From NCBI RefSeq assembly GCF_000621705.1, contig NZ_KK211332.1:62001-126000 (forward strand): a stretch of DNA of 64,000 nt, in the 5' to 3' direction. The notes under the pieces are model-generated. The model was not told where the DNA came from and did not search any database. It saw only the letters and a program-made list of their open reading frames with translations. Source of the DNA: Prolixibacter bellariivorans ATCC BAA-1284 (GTDB lineage Bacteria > Bacteroidota > Bacteroidia > Bacteroidales > Prolixibacteraceae). Each line of letters starts with the position of its first letter. The stretch's first letter is position 1. Below, piece after piece: positions 8,841 to 16,040 of this stretch. Both the position numbers and the translations under genes were made by a program.

Positions 8841-9320
8841 TTATTCTTTCTTTAAGTATGGATTAAAAGCTATTTCCCAAAGATTTCCATCAGGGTCTGC
8901 AACATAACTGCTATATCCACCCCAAAATACTTTCTGGGGTTCCTTTACTATCTTAACTCCTTTGTCACTTAGTGATTTTATTAAATCGTCAACGTCCTTC
9001 TCGCTCCAAACATTATATGAAATAGTAAATCCTTTGAATCCATTACCAGTTGAATCGATAGTCGCATCTTTAGCTAATTCTTCTCTTGAATACAAAGCAA
9101 TATGAATTCCGTTTAATTGGTACAAAATCAAGTTGTCATTACTCATTTCCGAACGTTTCCAACCGAATTTATTTTCATAAAAATCTATGGAAGTTTTTAA
9201 GTCATTTACCCCCAATGTCATAAAAGTTATTCTTTGTTCCATCTTAATATCATTTTTGTTTTGTCCAAAACTATTTGTTGTTATTAAAATTAATATGCTC
9301 AATAAACCGATGATTTTCAT
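8841..9320 (-). CDS. VOC-family (glyoxalase/bleomycin-resistance-like) protein with export signal
   Basis: 159 residues. The VOC module starts at MEQRITFMTLGVNDLKTSIDFYE and ends VADPDGNLWEIAFNP, two babbab units typical of glyoxalase-like, metal-binding proteins. What is unusual is the preceding stretch MKIIGLLSILILITTNSFGQ, a plausible Sec signal peptide; most VOC proteins are cytoplasmic. A second start at the internal MEQR (25 codons on) would give a normal cytoplasmic protein. The gene follows MmcQ/YjbR by 17 bp on the same strand, so the pair forms one two-gene unit between elements A1 and A2. Confidence 0.85.
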   Translation of the reverse strand: MKIIGLLSILILITTNSFGQNKNDIKMEQRITFMTLGVNDLKTSIDFYENKFGWKRSEMSNDNLILYQLNGIHIALYSREELAKDATIDSTGNGFKGFTISYNVWSEKDVDDLIKSLSDKGVKIVKEPQKVFWGGYSSYVADPDGNLWEIAFNPYLKKE

Positions 9321-9337
9321 AAGTTTTATTTTAAGGT

Positions 9338-9706
9338 TTACATTTTTTGTCTGTCAAGCATCTCTTTTTGAACCGATTTACTTAATGAGGACAACACTAA
9401 CTGATAGGACTGATTTATCATTTCTTTTAACACTTCATCAGGCACATCTCCATTCAAATCAACGGAGTTCCAATGGCTTTTATTCATATAATAGCCTGGT
9501 CTAATACATGAATATTGGTTTCTCAATGAGAGACCTAAAGATGGCTCACTTTTTAACGTGATTATATTCCGTCCGTCTTTGTCAACACATATGGCTGCAA
9601 ACATTTTATCCATTATAAGGAATCTATGCCATTGCCATTCAGTTTTAAAGTCCCGTGTTACACTATTTTTGGTCATTAGATAATCTTCAATCCATTTATG
9701 TTTCAT
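9338..9706 (-). CDS. MmcQ/YjbR family protein
   Basis: 122 residues, matching the size and pattern of the CyaY-like-fold MmcQ/YjbR family: KTEWQWHRFLIMDKMFAAICVDKDG near the N-terminus, ITLKSEPSLGLSLR in the middle, then the signature PGYYMNKSHWNSVDLNGDVPDEVLKEMINQSYQLV. The family is thought to bind DNA, but its role is unknown; members are frequent on mobile cassettes. It starts about 47 bp after element A1. Confidence 0.9.
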   Translation of the reverse strand: MKHKWIEDYLMTKNSVTRDFKTEWQWHRFLIMDKMFAAICVDKDGRNIITLKSEPSLGLSLRNQYSCIRPGYYMNKSHWNSVDLNGDVPDEVLKEMINQSYQLVLSSLSKSVQKEMLDRQKM

Positions 9707-9752
9707 AAAATAGTCCGTTTAGAATTGCCTGTTTCACTGTGTGTGTATGCTT

Positions 9753-9888
9753 GCCGCTAACGGTGGTGGTATGAGGTCGTGGCGGTCAGACGAGAGTCTG
9801 AGTGTCCGACCGAAACTGGGGTTGGGACGAGATTCGACTTGTCGAATCCGCACTGCCCAGCCATGCCTTATACCACGTGTTAGCACTC
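9753..9888 (-). repeat. attC-like element A1, subfamily IV
   Basis: Minus strand opens GTGCTAACACGTGGTATAAG and closes ATACCACCACCGTTAGCGGC. The outer boxes GCTAAC and GTTAGC are exact inverted repeats and resemble classical attC ends best of all elements here. It contains a perfect internal palindrome (GATTCGAC-TT-GTCGAATC at 9831-9848). It lies 9 bp after the DUF1287 stop codon. Confidence 0.75.
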
Positions 9889-9896
9889 GTATTTTT

Positions 9897-10481
9897 CTAT
9901 ATTTCATATTGGTAATGTCCAATTATTTTGTAGCTAAATAAACAGTCCTCAAGAACCTGTCCACCACCAATGTTATGAACCATTAAATATCGTTGTCCAT
10001 CAGTTGATTTCAGTCTAGTTACGATTCCAATATGAGTTATTCCTCCTCCTAGGTTCCAACAAACAATATCTCCTGGTTGATAGTCTTGCGGATTGTCTGT
10101 AATTGTCATTACTGTACCATGTCTTGTGAAAAATGTCATTAAATTTGGAACTCGTCTATGGTCAATATTTTTGTCAGGATGTGATAGCCCCCAATTTTTA
10201 GGATACTTGTCAAAATCTAATTTCATGTCCTCATGAACTTCTTTTTGTAAGTCAATACCGAGTTTTCTGTAAGCTCTAATTACAACATCTGTACAAACTC
10301 CTTTGTCTGCAGGAACATCTCCATTTGGGTATGCTATTACTCTATATGTCGGGTCATAAGTGACTTTATGATGTGTCAGAACTAGTGCTGAGTCAGCAAG
10401 TCTTTGATAAAAATTTGTCTGTCCATTGGCAAGACCAAATGTCAGAAAAAAAATAAATATGAGTATGTGTTTCTTTTTCAT
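9897..10481 (-). CDS. DUF1287-domain secreted protein
   Basis: 194 residues: signal peptide (MKKKHILIFIFFLTFGLANGQ), then the DUF1287 domain, an NlpC/P60-like cysteine-hydrolase fold. The likely catalytic residues are Cys in DKGVCTDVVIRAYR, His in GGGITHIGIVT and a polar residue in YLMVHNIGGG. E. coli YijF is the better known relative. A role in cell-wall peptide hydrolysis or amidase activity is inferred from the fold. It is the first unit after the recombinase tail in island A; the box CGTTAGCAC sits just upstream of its start (10488-10496). Confidence 0.88.
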   Translation of the reverse strand: MKKKHILIFIFFLTFGLANGQTNFYQRLADSALVLTHHKVTYDPTYRVIAYPNGDVPADKGVCTDVVIRAYRKLGIDLQKEVHEDMKLDFDKYPKNWGLSHPDKNIDHRRVPNLMTFFTRHGTVMTITDNPQDYQPGDIVCWNLGGGITHIGIVTRLKSTDGQRYLMVHNIGGGQVLEDCLFSYKIIGHYQYEI

Positions 10482-10543
10482 AATATGAGTGCTAACGTAT
10501 GTATATATCGCATATATATTTCGGCTTGCAATGTCTTGTAAAC

Positions 10544-10750
10544 CTATGTTTTATATTTCAAAATTAAGTCTAACGGACTTTTTATTTTTGCAAGAGATTT
10601 AGTGCTCACGTGGGTGTAAATCTCTGTTGTTGTACAAGATTTAAATCTCGATATACTTCGGTCAGTTTTCATTTGTTGGTTGTTATGGCTCATCAAGTTA
10701 ATAAAAAACTTCCTGAATTTGGTTCTCAGTTCCTTTACGGATTCCCATTT
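10544..10750 (-). pseudogene. Tyrosine recombinase (integron-integrase-like) 3' remnant, island A
   Basis: Open minus-strand frame of 68 codons without a usable start. The last 30 codons read TTTEIYTHVSTKSLAKIKSP then LDLILKYKT: the extreme C-terminus of a tyrosine recombinase with the catalytic Tyr in IYTHV, very like integron and phage integrases of Bacteroidota. Upstream of that, where box II Arg and the LGH motif should be, the frame is unrelated (KWESVKELRTKFRKFFINLM...) and no integrase is present beyond it. The same truncation at the same codon is found at 38005-38229. After the stop, 60 bp of AT-rich sequence (attI position) leads to the first cassette gene. Confidence 0.75.
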
Positions 10751-10777
10751 TCAATTATCATAATTTTAGTTCGCATA
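10625..10777 (+). repeat. Inverted repeat arm bracketing the xylan locus, left copy
   Basis: About 150 bp that recur, reverse-complemented and with roughly nine differences by eye, at 38005-38157. The repeat starts inside the recombinase tail at TTGTTGTACAAGATTTAAAT and runs to TTCGCATA; weaker similarity continues another ~50 bp through a GGTCGG...CCGACC segment. Plus-strand ORFs through either copy are spurious. Confidence 0.85.
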
Positions 10778-10979
10778 CCGGGTCGGTACGTTCATCATCA
10801 AAAACCGACCATTCATCAAAAAAAAGTGAGAGAAGTTACTCCGGCATACCCTACTTTCGACAACGCCAAACATTTTTATGGCCGGCCTGTTTTAAGGTCT
10901 GAAATGGCAATGTGTTTCTACAAAGGACACGTCTTGTCGTAATTCGGTTCATGATCATCAGACCAGTCAATTCTACAAC

Positions 10980-11759
10980 ATGACGAATAACGCAAAATAT
11001 ACTTCTCAAATAACCACGGTTTCGCGAAGCCTGGTTTTTGCTTTGTTCTTTCTTACTTATTTTCCTGTACGGGCATTATCGGCTAATACTCATTGCGCTG
11101 AAAACGCATTGCCAAATCCGGTAGAAAAATCGAAAATGAAAGAACTGCCCTTGACTATTTTGCCCGTTACCGAGGATAACGGATTGCCAATGGTCTTTTT
11201 TATTTCGGGCGACGGAGGCTGGATTAAAACGGACAAGGCAGTCAGCAAACTGCTGAATGAACATGGAATGCCGGTGGTCGGCCTAAACGCGCTGAAATAT
11301 TTCTGGAAAGGAAAAACACCGGACGGTTCGGCAGCTGAATTTTCAAAAATCATTAGCCATTACATGCAACACTGGAACCGCCATTCGTTTATTTTGGTAG
11401 GCTATTCGTTTGGGGCAAGTGTGGTGCCGTTTATTGCAACACGATTGAATGAGCAGCTGAAGAGCTCTCTTAAAGGTGTCTATTGTTTTTCGCCGGAAGA
11501 AAAAGGTAATTTTAAAATCAGGCTTTCCGACTTCCTGTACCGAAAATATGGAGGGAAATACAAGGTACTACCGGAATTAAAGAAGATTACCCGGGTTACG
11601 CCGGTTTGTGCTTTTGGGAAAGGGGAAGACAAAAATATCAGAAAGCATTTCTTACCGTCGTCGGGACTACGAATTGTCATACTTCCGGGCAAACACCATT
11701 ATGACGACAAATTTGCGAGAGTAGCAAACGTTATTTTGAATGATTTTCAAGTCAACTAG
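10980..11759 (+). CDS. AcvB/VirJ-family alpha/beta hydrolase
   Basis: 259 residues with an N-terminal signal (SLVFALFFLTYFPVRALS). The VirJ domain shows SGDGGWIKTDKAVSKLL (76-92), the elbow LVGYSFGASVVPF with nucleophile Ser143, and a final His in PGKHHYDDKFA. AcvB/VirJ proteins are periplasmic serine hydrolases; in Agrobacterium AcvB acts on lysyl-phosphatidylglycerol. The substrate here is unknown. It stands alone between island A and the GH43 gene. Confidence 0.85.
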   Translation: MTNNAKYTSQITTVSRSLVFALFFLTYFPVRALSANTHCAENALPNPVEKSKMKELPLTILPVTEDNGLPMVFFISGDGGWIKTDKAVSKLLNEHGMPVVGLNALKYFWKGKTPDGSAAEFSKIISHYMQHWNRHSFILVGYSFGASVVPFIATRLNEQLKSSLKGVYCFSPEEKGNFKIRLSDFLYRKYGGKYKVLPELKKITRVTPVCAFGKGEDKNIRKHFLPSSGLRIVILPGKHHYDDKFARVANVILNDFQVN

Positions 11760-11814
11760 CCTGAGTTCGGGATAAAATCCAGGCAAAACCGGATTCTGAA
11801 TCTCGGCAACAAGT

Positions 11815-11860
11815 TGGTATTTATTCTTGCTGCCAGAACAGAACAACAGAATAAATACCA
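11815..11860. terminator. Bidirectional hairpin between convergent genes
   Basis: Perfect 13-bp arms (TGGTATTTATTCT and its complement) with a 20-nt loop, between the VirJ-like gene (+) and the GH43 gene (-), which converge. A second small hairpin GAGG...CCTC follows, then a T-rich run at 11889-11899. Transcription termination is the likely role. Confidence 0.6.
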
Positions 11861-11891
11861 GCGGAGGAAGCGCCTCTATCAGCAGGCTTTT

Positions 11892-12971
11892 TTATTTTTT
11901 ACCATCAATGGTTTGAATAGAACCATCTTTGTTGTATTTCAGCTCGGTTACCTTAACACTTCGCAACCAGGTTTTCCCGCCGGATAATCGGGCATCGTGA
12001 TAAAACAAATACCACTTTCCTTTAAACTCGACAATTGATTGATGGGTGGTCCAACCGACCACCGGAGTCAAAATTACACCCTGATAGGTAAACGGTCCGT
12101 AAGGATTATCTCCGGTGGCGTAGCAAAGTTTGTGTGTATCGCCTGTTGAGTAGGTGAAATAGTATTTCCCGTTGTATTTGTACATCCAGGAAGCTTCAAA
12201 GAAACGACGGTCGTGATCTCCGGCCAACAGTGGCTTTCCGTTTTTATCCAGAATCTGTATCGTCTTCGGTGCTTCAGCAAATTGAAGCATATCGTCACTC
12301 ATCCGTGCTACCTGGGGGCCTAACGCCGGTTTGTTATCGGCCGGCTCTTTACCGCACTCAATGGCTTTTCCATTACGGTAACGCTGCAGCTGTCCGCCCC
12401 AGATTCCACCAAAATACATGTAATATTTTCCATCGTCATCTTTGAATACGGCCGGGTCGATGCTAAAGCTGCCCCGGATGGGATCAGGCTCTGCTTTAAA
12501 CGGACCTTCTGGTTTGTCACTGACTGCAACACCTATCCGAAAAATGTCGGTCTTGTCTTTAGCAGGAAAATAGAGATAGTATTTTCCGTCTTTTTCTGCC
12601 GCATCAGGAGCCCACATTTGACGTCCCACCCACGGAACACTATCCTCATCAAGAACGACTCCGTGATCGGTAACCTTTCCGTCGATGTTATCCATTGAGA
12701 ACACGTGGTAATCGCGCATGGCGAAATGATCGCCGTTGTCATCTTGCGGAATGCCGGCATCGATATCATGCGAAGGATAAACATAGAGTTTTCCGTTAAA
12801 AACATGGGCCGATGGATCGGCGATGTAGATATCTTTTACCAAATACCGGGTTCCCCCCTCACTTACTTTCTTATCAGATTGCTCTGACTTATGCCCGTTG
12901 CTGAACGCCATCAAAACAAGTGATGTTGCGACAACCGCAAACGCCATTCCCTGTAATACGTATTTTTTCAT
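11892..12971 (-). CDS. Glycoside hydrolase family 43 (beta-xylosidase / alpha-L-arabinofuranosidase)
   Basis: 359 residues; N-terminal signal (MKKYVLQGMAFAVVATSLVLMAFS). Five-bladed propeller with the three GH43 acidic residues: Asp in YIADPSAHVF (general base), Asp in SIDPAVFKDDDGKYY (pKa modulator) and Glu in RFFEASWMYKYNGKYY (general acid). Single catalytic domain, no CBM. It lies downstream of GH115 on the same strand as the last gene of the sus operon, so it should act on xylo-oligosaccharides or arabinosyl side chains in the periplasm or at the surface. A truncated paralogue survives at 629-773. Confidence 0.93.
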   Translation of the reverse strand: MKKYVLQGMAFAVVATSLVLMAFSNGHKSEQSDKKVSEGGTRYLVKDIYIADPSAHVFNGKLYVYPSHDIDAGIPQDDNGDHFAMRDYHVFSMDNIDGKVTDHGVVLDEDSVPWVGRQMWAPDAAEKDGKYYLYFPAKDKTDIFRIGVAVSDKPEGPFKAEPDPIRGSFSIDPAVFKDDDGKYYMYFGGIWGGQLQRYRNGKAIECGKEPADNKPALGPQVARMSDDMLQFAEAPKTIQILDKNGKPLLAGDHDRRFFEASWMYKYNGKYYFTYSTGDTHKLCYATGDNPYGPFTYQGVILTPVVGWTTHQSIVEFKGKWYLFYHDARLSGGKTWLRSVKVTELKYNKDGSIQTIDGKK

Positions 12972-13028
12972 CTAGTTAATTATTTATTCTGGTGCATTGT
13001 TTATTGGTTTTGGGCTATATCTGTTTTC

Positions 13029-15953
13029 TTATTTTAATCTGGCACTTTCCGGTGGGCCAAGATAAGATGCTTTTTCTCCACCGGCATCCACAACGATTTT
13101 CTGAAGTACGACTGCCGGATTAATCATCCAGACTTTCAGCGTATGCTTACCCGGACGCTCAACCGGTAAACTGACTTGTTGTATGTTGATCTCGTTGCTA
13201 ACCCAGCTGGCCCATTTCCGGTAATTTTCGTCTTTGTTCATGTTAATGACAACGGGCTTCTGATTGTCAAATGAGACGGCCACCTGCAATCCATTATCAT
13301 TGTAGAAATTCAGCGTAGGCGAAAGATACAGGTTCACTTTCGCTGTGCCGGCTTGGTACAGGTACATGTCGTATTCCATATGCGGACAATCCGAGCCGGG
13401 TGTTTGCTTATTTGCCGTTACCGGGAAAGGAGACATGGCAGAAAGTGTTCGTCCCAAACCGGGTATTTCTTCCCATTGAATTCCGTTGGCCGGAATATTC
13501 CGGGTATAATGTGCGGCCTCCATAGAAACATAACCGTTACTTTCTACAAACCCGTTAAAAGTCTTTGGGTTGGGTTGAGTCAGATGCTCGACGACTGCAT
13601 TCACGGTAATTGTTTTGCCCCCTTCCTGTTGTATTTCGACCGCTACCGTGTGTTTACCTTCCGGGACTTTGTTCCAGTCGGCCGACAGCCAAATCCGCTG
13701 GTTCTGTTGAACGGTACCGCTTTCCGGCTCTGCTTTCAGCCAGGGTTCTGCTGATGTAATCTTGTATTTGACAGACTCTTTTCCACGGTTAAACACATCG
13801 ATGTAAACCGGTTTCCGGTTGAAATTATCCATCTCCTGAAGTTCAGCGGCAAAAGTTCCTTCCGTCAGGAATGTGTCTGTCCCTTGTATCGCTACTCCCA
13901 TTTGTGCCTTTTCGGGAATCGTAAGTTTATCCAGTTTCGGCATGCGATTGTACTTCGGCTCCTGCCAGTAAGTGTAGCCAATGTGCGTCTGAGCCATCAT
14001 ATGATTCCATTTGCCGTCGGCCAACTTGGTATGATAGTAAACCGTTATCAGCGAATCCTTCTCAAAACGCGCCTTGACGGAGTCGCCCCAGTCGTTGGTC
14101 ATAGCGCTTCCCCGTTGAAAAGCCTGGTGGTTTTTCGCGGCAGCGTAATACAAGGCATTCAAATTGGCACATGCTGTAATCGGGTGCAGTACCAACTCGT
14201 AATAAGCATCTTTGTATTTCGCCGGCATTTTATGACCCAATTCTTCAGCCTCCCGGGCCAGTTGATTATACTCATTCACCACCCGCTCATACTCCTGGTA
14301 ATGATTCAGGCTATAGGTTTTAGGCGACAGTAATTCCGGTTTCCGACGTCCGTTGTATTTCGCGTACAACTGGAGCATCCGGCCAATTTCGTTGGCATGT
14401 TCGGTGCCAAATTGCTGAGCAGCCCATTCGGTTGTATATTCCGGTAACTTCTCTTTCGGCATGGCATCAGGGTTCCATGCATAATCCAGGAAGAAGGAAA
14501 TGGGCAGTTCCATCGGTTTGAGGTCCCCCACGTTCACCAGCCAAATGCGATCGACACCGTGTTTGTATGCCAGGTGCATCTGTTCCCACACCCGTGGCAG
14601 CGGATTGGTGTTTAACCATTTGTAGTTACGCGGTCCGCCCACATAATCGAAATGGTAGTAAATACCATAACCACCGGAACGCGGTTTGGCATCCGGTTTG
14701 GGTAATTTGCGGATATTACCCCAGTTATCATCGCACAACAACAAAGTCACGTCATCGGGTACGCGCATCCCCTGATCGTAATAAGCCTGCACTTCCTTAT
14801 AAAGCGCCCACAACTGAGGCGTTTCTTTAGCCGGTTTACCGGTTACTTGTTCTATGATTTTCCGTTGGTCAGCTACAATTCGCTCCAGCAGGGCAATGTT
14901 GGTCTTGTCCCCCATCGCTTCGTCACCGTCGCCACGCATACCGACCGTGACAATACTTTCGTGATGGTCCATCCGCTCAATGCCTTTGGTCCAGAAGGTA
15001 TCCAGCACTGCCTTACTCTTGGTATAATCCCAGGGGATGCCTTTCTTCCGGTAGGGAGCCCACTCGGCATGAGCCCGCATCATGGGTTCGTGGTGCGAAG
15101 TTCCCATCACGATTCCCATCTCGTCGGCGAGTTTCGGATTTTCCGGGTCATCACTGTTGAAGCTGGCCCACCACATCGCCGGCCACATGTAGTTGCCTCG
15201 CAGGCGCAGCAGTAATTCAAATACCTTTTCATAGAACTTATGATTGAAACCGCCGTAATTGGCCACAGCCCAACGTCCCAATGCCGGCTCTTCGTCATTG
15301 AGAAAGATTCCCCGGTATTTTACTGTCGGCGAATCGACCAAATAACGGCCCGGCTTTACGTAGAGCGATGTGCGCAACGGAACCGGTAGATCAGCCCACC
15401 AATTCCACGGCGATACACCCATGTTCCGCGACAAATCGAACAAACCGTAAATGGTTCCCCGCTTGTCGCTTCCGGCGATGACCAACGCCTTCTTCACACC
15501 CGGGAAAGGATTGTCGACAACCTGGGTGACAGTTGCTTCCCATTTGCCTTTGATATCGGAAACATCGATTTTGTGCTGATCGATGAGTTGCTGAATCAAC
15601 GAACTCTTTCCAACCGTACCCGCCAGAATAATCTCCTGTGCCTTCGGAATATCTCCGACTACCAGCAAGGGCTTTTTCTGCGTTACTTTTTGCAAGTCGT
15701 TCTGAACAAAGCCCGCAATGAGCTTCACGCCTTTATAATCACCGCTGCCAATAACGATAGGAGCTGTTTTGCTATCCTCCGCAAGCGCAAATCCGTTATC
15801 AACTTCAGTCGTGCTAATGTAATTGTGAGTGGGTTGATTATCCCCTTCCGGGGCAACCTGCGACTGACACGATTGCATCACAAACCCAAGAGTAAACAAA
15901 AACACCCAAAGGCTCCTGCTCAATATTTTTTTTGTTCTTCTGATTTCCTCCAT
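13029..15953 (-). CDS. Glycoside hydrolase family 115 alpha-glucuronidase
   Basis: About 974 residues from the ATG of MEEIRRTKK (an earlier in-frame ATG at 15974 gives a poorer signal peptide). Signal region SLWVFLFTLGFVMQSCQS looks like a lipoprotein signal. Recognisable GH115 segments: KYRGIFLNDEEPALGRWAVANYGGFNHKFYEKVFELLLRLRGNYMWPAMW and GTSHHEPMMRAHAEW, YVGGPRNYKWLNTNPLPRVWEQM. GH115 enzymes remove (4-O-methyl)glucuronic acid from internal or terminal xylose units of polymeric xylan. It complements the GH67 enzyme in the plus-strand arm, which needs short oligosaccharides. A C-terminal beta domain (from ~residue 800) is present. Confidence 0.95.
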   Translation of the reverse strand: MEEIRRTKKILSRSLWVFLFTLGFVMQSCQSQVAPEGDNQPTHNYISTTEVDNGFALAEDSKTAPIVIGSGDYKGVKLIAGFVQNDLQKVTQKKPLLVVGDIPKAQEIILAGTVGKSSLIQQLIDQHKIDVSDIKGKWEATVTQVVDNPFPGVKKALVIAGSDKRGTIYGLFDLSRNMGVSPWNWWADLPVPLRTSLYVKPGRYLVDSPTVKYRGIFLNDEEPALGRWAVANYGGFNHKFYEKVFELLLRLRGNYMWPAMWWASFNSDDPENPKLADEMGIVMGTSHHEPMMRAHAEWAPYRKKGIPWDYTKSKAVLDTFWTKGIERMDHHESIVTVGMRGDGDEAMGDKTNIALLERIVADQRKIIEQVTGKPAKETPQLWALYKEVQAYYDQGMRVPDDVTLLLCDDNWGNIRKLPKPDAKPRSGGYGIYYHFDYVGGPRNYKWLNTNPLPRVWEQMHLAYKHGVDRIWLVNVGDLKPMELPISFFLDYAWNPDAMPKEKLPEYTTEWAAQQFGTEHANEIGRMLQLYAKYNGRRKPELLSPKTYSLNHYQEYERVVNEYNQLAREAEELGHKMPAKYKDAYYELVLHPITACANLNALYYAAAKNHQAFQRGSAMTNDWGDSVKARFEKDSLITVYYHTKLADGKWNHMMAQTHIGYTYWQEPKYNRMPKLDKLTIPEKAQMGVAIQGTDTFLTEGTFAAELQEMDNFNRKPVYIDVFNRGKESVKYKITSAEPWLKAEPESGTVQQNQRIWLSADWNKVPEGKHTVAVEIQQEGGKTITVNAVVEHLTQPNPKTFNGFVESNGYVSMEAAHYTRNIPANGIQWEEIPGLGRTLSAMSPFPVTANKQTPGSDCPHMEYDMYLYQAGTAKVNLYLSPTLNFYNDNGLQVAVSFDNQKPVVINMNKDENYRKWASWVSNEINIQQVSLPVERPGKHTLKVWMINPAVVLQKIVVDAGGEKASYLGPPESARLK

Positions 15954-16040
15954 GATAATATATTCAGTAGCCAATCCACTAGTTCTCCAACACCATCCTT
16001 GTGATAATAGAACTGTTTACATCCGACCTCAATATTTGTA

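Larger units (their letters stand above)
774..10753 (-). mobile_element. Integron-like cassette island A (no intact integrase)
   Basis: Minus-strand order: recombinase 3' tail, DUF1287 gene, element, MmcQ + VOC genes, element, methyltransferase, element, TonB receptor/LytS/LytR, element, U32 gene. The four elements (3034-3228, 7743-7876, 8675-8832, 9753-9888) are imperfect palindromes of 134-195 bp. Read in gene direction each opens with an AAC-type box (GCTAAC, CAAAAC, TTCAAC or the variant GCTAAT) and closes with a CGTT-R box. Stop codons lie 9 bp before the element in three of four cases. All elements point the same way as their genes. These are attC-like properties (RYYYAAC ... GTTRRRY). 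The distal U32 unit has lost its own element. Whether the 4.2-kb TonB operon and U32 moved as cassettes is inference from the flanking elements. Confidence 0.55.

Noticed and set aside
10610-10942. 110-codon plus-strand ORF, and its counterpart 38029-38289 on minus
   Set aside because: Both are antisense to the recombinase tail and the inverted repeat. The IYTHV reading on the opposite strand explains the conservation better.
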